Below are positions 47,721 through 56,448 of a stretch of 64,000 nt of DNA, piece by piece. Origin of the DNA: Nostocales cyanobacterium LEGE 11386 (GTDB lineage: Bacteria; Cyanobacteriota; Cyanobacteriia; Cyanobacteriales; Nostocaceae). Location of the stretch: the NCBI GenBank assembly GCA_015207155.1, contig JADEXK010000025.1, positions 1 to 64,000 on the forward strand, in the 5' to 3' direction. Position 1 is the first letter of the stretch, and every line of letters starts with the position of its first letter. The notes below the pieces were generated by a model. The model was given only the letters and a program-made list of their open reading frames with translations, ran no database searches and had not been told where the DNA came from. The position numbers were made by a program, and so were the translations under genes.

Positions 47721-50345
47721 TTATACCCCTAAAACTAGCTGATTGCGGTGGATGTGCAGGAGTTGAAATTCTCCGCCTGCGACTATCTCTAGCATAGACA
47801 GAATTTGTTCGGGACGCAATAGCAAACCATCATGGCGACAGCTACCTAGATAACGCAGCACAACTGTAGACTCTGCTGTGCTGGTTGTAGTTTCTCCTAA
47901 TTCCAGTTCAAACAACAGCGAGCGCAGATTTACTAATTGGCTCTTGCCTGACTTGGTTGTTTTCTCCCACAAAAGCTCGTCTTGGGCTTTGATTGTATCA
48001 ATCCAATCTTGCCATTGTGCAGGTGTTACCTCCCTAGGCGTTGCCACGGTAATTAAATACTCTGCTGCTTCCATAACTTGGTTAGCTGCTTTAGCTTTTA
48101 AATCTATTTGCATCACCTTATATATGGGTATGTCTGTGGGTAGTTCGTTAAGCAGTTGTTGCCGGAAAGTATCAACTTCTACTGGCTGGGTTAACTCAAA
48201 ATCCACAATTTCTCCACTGCTGGTGGCTCCTAAAGCTAAAGCGCTGGCCACAGCAATCCGTGGAGTGGGATGAAATCCACCAGTAAAAGCGATTGGTAAC
48301 CCTGCTCGCCGCACAACTCGGTCAAACAGCCGCAACAAATCCAGGTGGCTGACTAAAGCCATATTACCTTGTTTGCCAAACCAGACACGCAGCCGTTGTG
48401 TCTTGGTTGTGTTGGGAACAAAATCGCCAGCAAATTCTGGCACAACAGGTGGTTCAATCACGATATTGTGCCCGAAGTCAGTGCCACAGACACCACAATG
48501 AGAACAACCTTCAAAAGAACAATCTGGCACTGTTGATGCTTCTAGGGCGTGTTGTAAATCTTCCTTGAGCCATTTTTTGTCAATTCCTGTGTCAATGTGG
48601 TCCCAAGGTAAGGGAGTGCTGAGTAGGAAGTGGGGTGAAGAAGATGCCACTACTCCCTCATTTCCCCATCTTTCCATCTCCATGACGTTCCATTCGCCAT
48701 TTTCTACTTGGCGGTATTTCCAATCTAAACCAGCTTCGGCGATCGCCTGACCCCAAGCAGCAAAAGCTTGGTCTAAATTTTCATACCAGGAATCCATGCC
48801 TGCACCTAATTCCCAGGCTCGATGTACTACTTTGCCCAGATGGCGATCGCCTCTGCCCACAAAGTCTTCCATTGCGGAAATACGAACATCGGTAAAATTT
48901 ACCTTGACTCCCCTGATGCGGCGGAATTCTTGCCGTAACAGGCGCTGTTTACGTTGGAACTCAGCAGTGGAAACGGAGTGCCACTGAAAAGGTGTATGGG
49001 GCTTAGGTGTAAAGTTAGAAATTGTCAAGTTAAAGTTCAGAGGTTTTCTGCCTCTAGCTCGACATTCTCGCTGTAGCCAACTCACTGTTTCCGCAATCCC
49101 CACAACATCGGCATCCGTTTCACCAGGTAGGCCAATCATGAAATACAGTTTGATTTTGTCCCAGCCTTTTTCCCAGGCGGTTTTTACACCGCGCAGTAGT
49201 TCTTCATTGGTTAAACCTTTATTCACAATGTCCCGCATTCTTTGGGTGCCGGCTTCTGGGGCAAATGTCAGTCCACCTTGCCGCATCCCGCCCAGAATAT
49301 TGGCAATATTCTCATCAAATCTATCTACCCGTTGACTGGGAAGAGTCAGGGAAATATTTTCATTTTTTAAGCGATTTTTGATTTCCATCCCCACTGCTGG
49401 TAGGGACAAATAATCAGAACAACTCAGGGATAACAGGGAAAATTCATTGTAACCAGTCGCCCGCATTCCTTGTTCAATGGCTGCGACTACTTTTTCTGGT
49501 TCTACATCCCTTGCCGGACGGGTGAGCATTCCTGGTTGACAAAAACGACAACCACGAGTACAGCCGCGCCGAATTTCTAGTGTCAAGCGGTCATGCACGG
49601 TTTCCACGTAAGGAACTAGCCCAATCGAATAAGCTGGTATGGGGGTAGCAACTCGCCGCAGAATTCGTTTTGGGACATCTGGGTGATGAGGATGAACGGA
49701 GCCATCCTTGGCCATGTCGTAAAACTGGGGAACATATACGCCTGGTATTTGTGCCAAGTCTAACAGCAGATGTTCCCTCATCAAATTTGTTCGTTTACCT
49801 TCTTCCAATACCAAACCAATTTCTGGCAGTAGTTCTTCTCCATCTCCGAGGGCGAAAAAGTCGAAGAAGTCGGCATATGGCTCAGGATTTGATGTTGCTG
49901 TCTGTCCCCCTGCAAAAATTAACGGATAATTTCCCTGTGCTCTTGCTTGCCATGTCAGAGGAATTTCTGCCAAATCCAACATTTCGAGGATATTAGTTGC
50001 CCCTAGTTCGTAACTAAGACTAAAACCCAAAATGTCGAATTCTTTGAGCGATCGCTTTGATTCTACGGCAAACAAGGGTGTATTCGTTGCTCGTAGTTTA
50101 GCCGCCAGGTCGGCACCTGGGAGGTAAGAGCGATCGCATAATTGGCGGGGCTGGGCATTCAAGATGTTATAGAGAATGATATGCCCTAAATTGGATGATC
50201 CGACTTCATAGACTTCTGGGTAGGTTAATGCCCAGTGTATTGCTGCCGTATCCCAAGGTTTATGTACCGCTAGCCGCTCATTACCCAAGTAACGTGCCGG
50301 CTTTAAAATATCCGATGTGATTAATTTTTCAACTGCAACAGCCAC
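47721..50345 (-). CDS. B12-binding-like/radical SAM fusion protein with DUF2344 domain
   Basis: An 874-residue protein of the cyanobacterial type TIGR03960 joined to TIGR03936. The N-terminal region (about 1-230) looks like a degenerate B12-binding fold. The radical SAM core has Cys262, Cys266 and Cys269 in RGCTRGCRFCQPG. A Cys-rich CSFEGCSHCGVCG segment follows, perhaps a second cluster site, then a C-terminal DUF2344 domain with VWFGKQGNMALVSHLDLLR. The reaction is unknown. Between about residues 548 and 578 the coding DNA (about 48610-48690) contains heptamer-like repeat words, suggesting in-frame insertion. ATG at 50345. Confidence 0.88.
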   Translation of the reverse strand: MAVAVEKLITSDILKPARYLGNERLAVHKPWDTAAIHWALTYPEVYEVGSSNLGHIILYNILNAQPRQLCDRSYLPGADLAAKLRATNTPLFAVESKRSLKEFDILGFSLSYELGATNILEMLDLAEIPLTWQARAQGNYPLIFAGGQTATSNPEPYADFFDFFALGDGEELLPEIGLVLEEGKRTNLMREHLLLDLAQIPGVYVPQFYDMAKDGSVHPHHPDVPKRILRRVATPIPAYSIGLVPYVETVHDRLTLEIRRGCTRGCRFCQPGMLTRPARDVEPEKVVAAIEQGMRATGYNEFSLLSLSCSDYLSLPAVGMEIKNRLKNENISLTLPSQRVDRFDENIANILGGMRQGGLTFAPEAGTQRMRDIVNKGLTNEELLRGVKTAWEKGWDKIKLYFMIGLPGETDADVVGIAETVSWLQRECRARGRKPLNFNLTISNFTPKPHTPFQWHSVSTAEFQRKQRLLRQEFRRIRGVKVNFTDVRISAMEDFVGRGDRHLGKVVHRAWELGAGMDSWYENLDQAFAAWGQAIAEAGLDWKYRQVENGEWNVMEMERWGNEGVVASSSPHFLLSTPLPWDHIDTGIDKKWLKEDLQHALEASTVPDCSFEGCSHCGVCGTDFGHNIVIEPPVVPEFAGDFVPNTTKTQRLRVWFGKQGNMALVSHLDLLRLFDRVVRRAGLPIAFTGGFHPTPRIAVASALALGATSSGEIVDFELTQPVEVDTFRQQLLNELPTDIPIYKVMQIDLKAKAANQVMEAAEYLITVATPREVTPAQWQDWIDTIKAQDELLWEKTTKSGKSQLVNLRSLLFELELGETTTSTAESTVVLRYLGSCRHDGLLLRPEQILSMLEIVAGGEFQLLHIHRNQLVLGV

Positions 50346-50728
50346 TATGCTATCTTCTAGCTACCTTAATTACAGCTAATCATCTCCAACTTAGCATTGA
50401 TTAGGTTTTTCAACAGAGTTTTATCGTTGCAACAGCCAACTCTTTTACACAAATTTACTTTTTTACTGTTACGCCATACCAAGTGTTAAACAATTAACAC
50501 TTGGCTCAGTCTCAATTGCAACTGCCAGAATTCAGTTTTGGCTGGTCTTTTGGCTATTCAAGTCTGCAAATTAAATAAATTAAGTAACTATGCATAAATA
50601 TGTAGCCATTGTTCAACACGACTGAAATCGCTGTATTCCCAGACTGTTCCCTGTTTCTTCTCTCAACCAAGTAATTTATTTTGCAGGACTACTTAAAATA
50701 TCTGAGCATAGCCATATTCTGCAACAAG
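50346..50728. other. Intergenic region with strong hairpin
   Basis: No gene. Contains the inverted repeat at 50479-50504. Upstream of the radical SAM gene and downstream of the STAS gene. Confidence 0.55.
50479..50504. terminator. 11-bp stem hairpin downstream of STAS gene
   Basis: CCAAGTGTTAA (50479-50489) pairs perfectly with TTAACACTTGG (50494-50504) around ACAA. It has no adjacent T-run, so it may be a terminator stem, a processing site or a palindromic operator. Confidence 0.45.
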
Positions 50729-51058
50729 TTATGCCACTGCTAACTCACAGTCGTCTGCAAATATTTCAAAAACTGCATCTAGTTGAGTCAGTTCCAAGAT
50801 CATCCTGATTGAGGGGGAAACAGAGCAAATCCGGAAACTTTTTCCTAAACTCTGAGCTAGCTTCAGCGCAGACACCAATACCATTAAGCCGGAGTTGTCT
50901 AATGATTCCACATCTGCTAAATTCACCAACAAGATCGAGATGTCATTTTGGCCCAACGCTGTTGTCATGTTTCGTTCCCACTCTAGGCTGTTGGCAGCAT
51001 TAAGACAGCCCTGAGGACGAATAACTGTAATTTTCGGACACTTCAGTACTGCTTGCAT
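50729..51058 (-). CDS. STAS domain anti-sigma factor antagonist-like protein
   Basis: A 109-residue single STAS domain, the fold of SpoIIAA-type anti-anti-sigma factors. The phospho-acceptor position is present as Ser in the ESLDNSGLMVLVSAL helix. In this family a partner kinase phosphorylates that serine and a PP2C-type phosphatase removes the phosphate. Neither partner gene is in the window. ATG at 51058. Confidence 0.9.
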   Translation of the reverse strand: MQAVLKCPKITVIRPQGCLNAANSLEWERNMTTALGQNDISILLVNLADVESLDNSGLMVLVSALKLAQSLGKSFRICSVSPSIRMILELTQLDAVFEIFADDCELAVA

Positions 51059-51528
51059 CTTGAAATCCTAATGGGAATTATTGAACTGTAAAGCCCAGAT
51101 TTATTTTGAACATAATCTGTTTTTTCTCACATCGACCACATGTCTGAGACCTCTTTGCGGAATCTTTATTACTTTAGTGGGTCTGTTTAAAGATTGTCAT
51201 AAATACAGGGTAAAATGTATTCATATATACTTTTTTTTCAGCCCGGTTCAAAAACAATCAACATAGACCGTCAAAGAGCAGATAAATCATCCGTAACTTT
51301 GCTGAAACAGCTTACTTGGTTGATAACTGAAGCTAATTTAGCCAAGTCTCAGCTATAGATGCCACGCCTTCATTTTTATTCTGACTAGCGGCACATACCA
51401 GGGTTAATGACAAATTATCTATCCAATAATTTTGTGATATAAATCACATGAATATGTGCATTTAGATCACGCTTTATACCTAAGTCTATCTTAGATAATT
51501 AGTATCACATACAATTGGTTTATTACTT
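51059..51528. other. Divergent intergenic region with CRP-type site
   Basis: No gene. It separates the divergent STAS and 66-residue protein genes, with a perfect CRP-type palindrome at 51433-51448. Confidence 0.55.
51433..51448. promoter_or_regulatory. CRP-type palindrome TGTGA-N6-TCACA
   Basis: TGTGATATAAATCACA is an exact match to the cAMP receptor protein consensus known for cyanobacterial CRPs (SyCRP1, AnCrpA). Its centre is 88 bases before the ATG of the small gene at 51529. A degenerate second site (TGTGCATTTAGATCAC) follows at 51455-51470. A -10-like GATAAT at 51494-51499 would place the site near -65. Confidence 0.5.
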
Positions 51529-51729
51529 ATGAGAACTAAGTACGTTATTCGTCAATTGGTAGAAAAAGCTCTTGATATTAAAAAATTAACTCCCGAAATA
51601 GAAAATGAAATTAATTCGGAACTGACTCAAATGGGTCACATTTCTGACGTTGACTATGAAGCGCTGGAGTTATTAATGGCTGAAATGGATGCTGGTAGAG
51701 TTAAGTTAGTACCTAGTTGGGGATATTAA
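51529..51729 (+). CDS. Conserved small protein, possibly CRP-regulated
   Basis: A 66-residue soluble helical protein, beginning MRTKYVIRQLVEKALDIKKL and rich in Glu and Leu, ending KLVPSWGY. No membrane segment or known motif is seen. The pattern (ITPEIE-NEIN, YEALELLMAEMDAGRV) resembles small cyanobacterial proteins of unknown function. ATG at 51529. A perfect CRP-type palindrome lies upstream, so cAMP control is possible. I do not recognise its function. Confidence 0.7.
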   Translation: MRTKYVIRQLVEKALDIKKLTPEIENEINSELTQMGHISDVDYEALELLMAEMDAGRVKLVPSWGY

Positions 51730-51940
51730 TCCTGCTTTTTGGTATTGTTACTTTTTAGTTATACCAAGCAAATTTTGCCAAGAATGTAGAAAAATTAAGC
51801 TTGAAAATATACTAACAGCAGTGCTGATGGCAGGCACAGTCAGATTGCTAGTATTTTTCCGTAATATTTACTATTTATTCCCCTGGTGTGGCGTAAACTG
51901 TGCTAATGAGCATTCACATTTGCATTAGTAGTAAATCGCC

Positions 51941-53113
51941 ATGCAGCTCGCTAAACGCTTAGAAAAAATTCCTCCCTATCTATTTGCTGAAATTAACCGT
52001 AAACGAGAAGAACTCGTTGCTCAGGGAGTTGATATCATTAATTTGGCACTGGGCGATCCAGATAAACCGACTCCTGCTCAGATTATTCAGGTAATGCATG
52101 AGGCGATTGATGACGCTTCTACTCATAACTATCCACCCTATCAGGGTACGCAAGAATTTCGGGAAGCAGTAACTAAGTGGATGGAACGTCGGTTTGGGGT
52201 GACACAATTGAACCCTAATACAGAAGTTATCTCTTCAATTGGTTCTAAAGAAGCAATACACAACACCTTTTTAGCTTTCGTGGAGGCGGGAGATTACACG
52301 CTCATACCAGATCCTGGTTATCCCGTGTATCGGACTTCTACAATTTTCGCTGGTGGTGAACCTTTTACTATGCCTTTGAAGGCAGAAAACAACTTTTTAC
52401 CTGATTTGAGTGCGATTCCGGAAGCCGTTGCCCGTAAGACAAAATTATTATGGATTAACTATCCTAATAATCCCACTGGGGCGTTGGCAACCCTAGAGTT
52501 TTTTAAGGAATTGGTAGATTTCTGTAAGCAGTACAATATTTTGTTGTGTCATGACCATGCCTACTCAGAAATGGCATATGATGGCTACAAACCACCAAGT
52601 GTGCTACAAGTACCAAGAGCTAAAGACATAGCCATTGAGTTTCACAGTTTGTCTAAGTCATATAATATGACAGGCTGGCGGATTGGTTTTGTAGTTGGTA
52701 ATGCTATTGGGATTCAAGGCTTAAGACAGGTAAAAACGAACGTTGATTCTGGAGTATTTAAGGCCATTCAAAAGGCTGCGATCGCAGCTTATTCTACTAG
52801 TGATGCTGAACTGCAAGCTGTGATGTCCGTTTACCAAAATCGTCGGGACATCATTGTTCAAGGATTGCAATCTTTGGGCTGGCCGATTGAGCCACCTCAA
52901 GCTACTCTTTACGTCTGGGTACCTGTACCTCCAAGATATTCTTCAACTGAATTTGTGTCTCTGTTACTTGACAAATGTGGCATAATCGTGCCTCCAGGCA
53001 ACGGTTATGGTGCTGCGGGAGAAGGCTTTTTTCGGATTGCCTTAACCATTCCCGATGAACGGATGCATGAAGCTATTAAACGCATGAAAGATGCTGGCAT
53101 TCGCTATGCTTAA
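51941..53113 (+). CDS. dapL: LL-diaminopimelate aminotransferase (PLP class I)
   Basis: A 390-residue PLP enzyme of aminotransferase fold type I. The Schiff-base lysine is Lys239 in HSLSKSYNMTGWRIG, and WINYPNNPTGA is the conserved phosphate-site region. It resembles the TIGR03540 subgroup of DapL, which converts tetrahydrodipicolinate to LL-diaminopimelate in one step for lysine and peptidoglycan synthesis. An aspartate aminotransferase of the same fold is the main alternative. ATG at 51941. Confidence 0.85.
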   Translation: MQLAKRLEKIPPYLFAEINRKREELVAQGVDIINLALGDPDKPTPAQIIQVMHEAIDDASTHNYPPYQGTQEFREAVTKWMERRFGVTQLNPNTEVISSIGSKEAIHNTFLAFVEAGDYTLIPDPGYPVYRTSTIFAGGEPFTMPLKAENNFLPDLSAIPEAVARKTKLLWINYPNNPTGALATLEFFKELVDFCKQYNILLCHDHAYSEMAYDGYKPPSVLQVPRAKDIAIEFHSLSKSYNMTGWRIGFVVGNAIGIQGLRQVKTNVDSGVFKAIQKAAIAAYSTSDAELQAVMSVYQNRRDIIVQGLQSLGWPIEPPQATLYVWVPVPPRYSSTEFVSLLLDKCGIIVPPGNGYGAAGEGFFRIALTIPDERMHEAIKRMKDAGIRYA

Positions 53114-53147
53114 TTTGGGAATGAGCAGGCTAGAAGCTAGAGACTTG

Positions 53148-53516
53148 TTAATTTGTTTTAGTCCCCACTCCCCCTTGATAAGCTTGCCAAACTTGGTGAA
53201 TAAACTGATTAAAGTGCTGCTTGGTGGCTAAGTCAGGTTCAGATTTTGGTTCTTTTACCAAAATCTGGCTTAACAGGGTAATTACTTCTGTATCCAAAGC
53301 TGGTCGAAATAAGTTAACTGGCCAAAGCAAGTCAGAGACATCTCGCAGGTCAGTAACAAATGGTGGTTCTTGGTTGAAGTGTACCAGCAACAAGGGACGT
53401 ACCCAGCACAACTGGCGGGAAACTACAACTTGAATCACTTCCGCATAAAGATTTCTGTCGCCATGCTCTAAAGACACAATTTGTCCTTGTTGAAAATTTA
53501 GGCTCATGTTCATCAT
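53148..53516 (-). CDS. Conserved cyanobacterial hypothetical protein
   Basis: A 122-residue soluble protein with a beta-rich N-terminal half (FQQGQIVSLEHGDRNLYAEVIQVV, CWVRPLLLVHF) that reads like a small barrel, then DVSDLLWPVNLFRPALDTEVI and a helical C-terminus. I do not recognise a named family. MSLNF (53507) may be the real start rather than the Met-Met-Asn-Met run at 53516. Convergent with dapL. The sequence is clearly protein-like. Confidence 0.7.
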   Translation of the reverse strand: MMNMSLNFQQGQIVSLEHGDRNLYAEVIQVVVSRQLCWVRPLLLVHFNQEPPFVTDLRDVSDLLWPVNLFRPALDTEVITLLSQILVKEPKSEPDLATKQHFNQFIHQVWQAYQGGVGTKTN

Positions 53517-53802
53517 TACGTGGCAAGCAGGGATTTTTTTGCAGCTTTCTTTATTTTAAAAGCGAGAACGCGTTATCCTTGAAAGAATGTAGTTTAAAGT
53601 TAGGTAAGTATTCCCATGCCGATGAGGATTTGATCCATCACCTCAAAATCGCTGCTGTAATACTGCCCAACTCAACATAGCAGCCAAGCATCTCCTAACA
53701 TCAAGTTTGGATGGAAATGCTATAAAATAGTCAAATAACTGTTAAGCAAACACTAGACAGATATTCTGTTGTAGTAAATCATCGAATCAAGAGCAAAGAG
53801 CC

Positions 53803-54084
53803 GTGTCAGTCGAAACCATTGAGAAGCGTTCCACATCCCGCAAGCTCGCGCCTCGGTATCGCGTTTTGCTCCATAACGACGACTACAACTCTATGGAGCA
53901 TGTGGTACAGTCACTGTTAACCACAGTACCGAGCCTGACTCAGCCCCAAGCTGTGAGCATTATGATGGAAGCCCATACTAATGGGTTAGCTTTGGTCATT
54001 ACTTGCGCTCAGGAACATGCCGAGTTCTATTGTGAAACATTGAAAAGTCATGGTTTGAGCAGCACCATTGAACCTGATGAATAG
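53803..54084 (+). CDS. clpS: ATP-dependent Clp protease adaptor ClpS
   Basis: A 93-residue adaptor that hands N-degron substrates to ClpAP/ClpCP. The core motif LHNDDYNSMEHVVQSL carries the acidic residues for N-terminal residue recognition, and the AHTNGLALVITC segment is the family hallmark. The start is GTG at 53803, with an AAAGAG upstream. The next gene encodes a CPBP protease about 70 bases later on the same strand. Confidence 0.96.
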   Translation: MSVETIEKRSTSRKLAPRYRVLLHNDDYNSMEHVVQSLLTTVPSLTQPQAVSIMMEAHTNGLALVITCAQEHAEFYCETLKSHGLSSTIEPDE

Positions 54085-54156
54085 TCATTAATTATTGGTC
54101 ATTGGTTATTTAGTCAAAATTTAGAGTATTGGCTGGTGATTGGTGACTTACTGGGT

Positions 54157-54978
54157 ATGAAAAAAAACCTTGTCCGTTTAGCTGAACGCCCTGCCCCTAT
54201 CAGGCTGGGTTGTTTTATTTTGACTTTATTATTGCTATGGTTGCCATTAGCTGCACCAATATACTTATCAGTGCATGATTCAAACTTAGAAAGTATATTG
54301 ACAATGGTGTTGCTATATGGAGTGTTTATTTTTCTTCTGAGACTATGGGGTAAATATATTTACCAGCAGCCACAAATTCTGCGGCATTATGGCTTAGAAT
54401 TCACGCGACAAAATGGTGTGGATTTACTCCGTGGCTTGGCTATGGGCATAATTAATACTCTGATACTTTTTGGATTACAAGGTATTTTGGGTTGGCTAGT
54501 GTGGCAACAACCGCAAGTTTTTTTGCTGAAAGTAATTTTAGAGGGTTTACTTGTTGGCTTAGGTATTGGATTTGCTGAGGAGTTGTTATTCCGAGGCTGG
54601 TTACTAGATGAGTTACAACGAGATTACAGTCCGGGTGTGGCACTGTGGACAAATGCAACTGCGTTTGCTGCATTGCATTTTATTAAACCATTGGAGGCAA
54701 TTATTCACACACTGCCACAATTTCCAGCTTTAGTACTGCTGGGATTAACGCAGGTATGGGGAAAGCGTTGGCGCAGGGGACGCTTGGGTTTACCAATTGG
54801 TCTGCACAGTGGTTTAGTATGGGGCTACTACATTATTAATGTTGGGGAATTAGTGAAATACTCTGGTCAAGTTCCTGATTGGATTACTGGTGTGAATAAT
54901 AATCCCCTACAAGGAGTAATGGGGGTGTTGTTGATGAGTATATTAGCTTTATGGATGCGGGGGCGAACAAGAACTTAA
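54157..54978 (+). CDS. CPBP family intramembrane metalloprotease, short form
   Basis: A 273-residue polytopic membrane protein with about seven helices. The active-site motif EELLFRGWL begins at Glu141-Glu142 counted from ATG 54157, and ALHF supplies a histidine. An in-frame GTG at 54136 would add seven residues. Family members are Rce1-like proteases or bacteriocin-immunity proteins; the role here is unknown. It follows clpS by 72 bases and may share its transcript. Confidence 0.88.
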   Translation: MKKNLVRLAERPAPIRLGCFILTLLLLWLPLAAPIYLSVHDSNLESILTMVLLYGVFIFLLRLWGKYIYQQPQILRHYGLEFTRQNGVDLLRGLAMGIINTLILFGLQGILGWLVWQQPQVFLLKVILEGLLVGLGIGFAEELLFRGWLLDELQRDYSPGVALWTNATAFAALHFIKPLEAIIHTLPQFPALVLLGLTQVWGKRWRRGRLGLPIGLHSGLVWGYYIINVGELVKYSGQVPDWITGVNNNPLQGVMGVLLMSILALWMRGRTRT

Positions 54979-55022
54979 TACTACAGAATAACTTCAATCT
55001 GGCTGGGAACTTGGAATTGCAA

Positions 55023-55451
55023 TTAGGGAACTAGCTCAAAGCCCATGCCTATATGAGTAAAGTGAGCATCTTCAGTGAGGATTGTTGTAATGCCACACTC
55101 TTGCATAACGACCATTGAGGTCAAATCAGTAAAAGAAATGAGAGGCTTGTCGAGAAACTTAGAACGAATTACTTGAGTTTGGGCAAAGCGTTCTTCAGTA
55201 ATGCGGATTAAATAAAAGTTATCGTCCGAAAAGGCTGACAGCAGCATTTTCATGGATTGCTCGGCGTGAGGTGCAGGAAGTCGTCTAAAAAAGAAAGTGA
55301 ATGTTTCGTCAAGAACGTAGTCAGTTGTATAAATTTGTCCATTTTGAGCAATGGCATCTTGGTAAGCTTTTGTGGCTTCTTGGTGATAGCGTTCACTATT
55401 GTCATGGAGCGTGAGCCAACCCCAAGTATCAACAAAAAGCTTAGTCACCAT
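55023..55451 (-). CDS. PIN domain toxin (VapC-like ribonuclease)
   Basis: A 142-residue PIN-domain protein, a metal-dependent RNase fold. Acidic site residues are present: Asp8 in LFVDTWGW, Asp48-Glu49 in VLDETF, and Asp109 in SFTDLTS. Its start overlaps the end of the upstream antitoxin-like gene by 11 bases, the usual coupling in type II modules. The target RNA is unknown. Confidence 0.88.
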   Translation of the reverse strand: MVTKLFVDTWGWLTLHDNSERYHQEATKAYQDAIAQNGQIYTTDYVLDETFTFFFRRLPAPHAEQSMKMLLSAFSDDNFYLIRITEERFAQTQVIRSKFLDKPLISFTDLTSMVVMQECGITTILTEDAHFTHIGMGFELVP

Positions 55452-55656
55452 AGATTTCGTCGTCTAAGTTGGCAGCCAAAGAGCCGTGAGATACCGCACC
55501 GATGAAATTTTCCAGGGGGTCGCTACTGGAAGTGGGTTGTTTGGTAGCTGGTGATTTCTCAATACGTGCAAGGTGTTGAATATAATGCAACACGTCTACA
55601 AGGTGCTTTTCTGGCAGTTGTTCAATCGCTTCCAAAATGGCTTGTTTGGTTGTCAT
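55441..55656 (-). CDS. Antitoxin-like protein of PIN module
   Basis: A 71-residue protein. A helical N-terminus (KQAILEAIEQLPEKHLVDVLHYIQHLA, DUF2281-like) is followed by a disordered C-terminal arm ending in an acidic NLDDEIYGD that could occupy the toxin's active site. It overlaps the PIN gene by 11 bases. ATG at 55656. The family match is tentative; the genetic arrangement is the main evidence. Confidence 0.75.
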   Translation of the reverse strand: MTTKQAILEAIEQLPEKHLVDVLHYIQHLARIEKSPATKQPTSSSDPLENFIGAVSHGSLAANLDDEIYGD

Positions 55657-55773
55657 GGTAATGACTCAATATTGCTTTCTTCTATAAAGTCTACTGCTAA
55701 AATTCCTACCTTAAGTTGTAGATTATTTATCATCAATAACCGTGTTCTAAAATACACCAATAATTCATAATAA

Positions 55774-56409
55774 CTAAACTGTTTCAACCACTGTACCCAC
55801 CAAACACGCCTTATCTAAATTCACTCCGCTCAAATTTGTTCCTTCTAACTCTGCACAGAGTAAATTAGCTCCTGTCAAGTTCGCTCCTGCTAGATTTGCC
55901 CCGCGTAAGTCGGCTTCTTCTAAATTAGCTTCACTTAATAAAGTTCCTTGTAAATCAGCAAGACTCAAATCAGCACCTTTAAGATTTGCTCCTGTGAGGT
56001 TGGCACCACGCAAATCAGCACCGCGCAAGTCAACATCTTGTAAGTTGACGTTCATCAAATTGGCACCACTCAAGAAAGCACCAGCCAAAGATACGTTGCT
56101 GAGTCTGGCTCCCATTAAGTTAGCACCACGCAAATTACTACCCCGCAAGTCAGCACCTGTTAAGTCTGCTTGCATTAAGTTTGCGCCCATGAGGTTTGCC
56201 CGCAAGTCAGTTTCTTGGAGGTTAGCCCCCATGAAATTTGCTCCCTCGAAATGCCCTCCTTCTAGTTTGGAACCGATGAAATTGGTGCCAACAAGGGTAG
56301 CACCTGCAAGATTGATGCGGTTTAAATCAAGCTGAGAAAATTCCTCATCTTCTAAATTTGCCCCTGGCAGTTGTTTGAGTTTTCCTGATTTAATAGCTTC
56401 AATATTCAT
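55774..56409 (-). CDS. Pentapeptide repeat protein
   Basis: A 211-residue protein. From about residue 30 to 205 it consists of A(D/N)LxG-type pentapeptides, which fold into a right-handed quadrilateral beta helix. Roughly thirty-five repeats are present, with one irregular stretch near LRANLMGANL. No signal peptide or transmembrane segment is seen. Cyanobacteria have many such proteins, most with unknown partners. ATG at 56409. Confidence 0.9.
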   Translation of the reverse strand: MNIEAIKSGKLKQLPGANLEDEEFSQLDLNRINLAGATLVGTNFIGSKLEGGHFEGANFMGANLQETDLRANLMGANLMQADLTGADLRGSNLRGANLMGARLSNVSLAGAFLSGANLMNVNLQDVDLRGADLRGANLTGANLKGADLSLADLQGTLLSEANLEEADLRGANLAGANLTGANLLCAELEGTNLSGVNLDKACLVGTVVETV

Positions 56410-56448
56410 TTGAGATCATTTGTAATTTGTAATAGTTCCTCCGGCAGG

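Noticed and set aside
51217..51230. GTA-N8-TAC upstream of the STAS gene
   Set aside because: No TAN3T box at 20-24 bases on the minus strand; AT-rich chance match likely.
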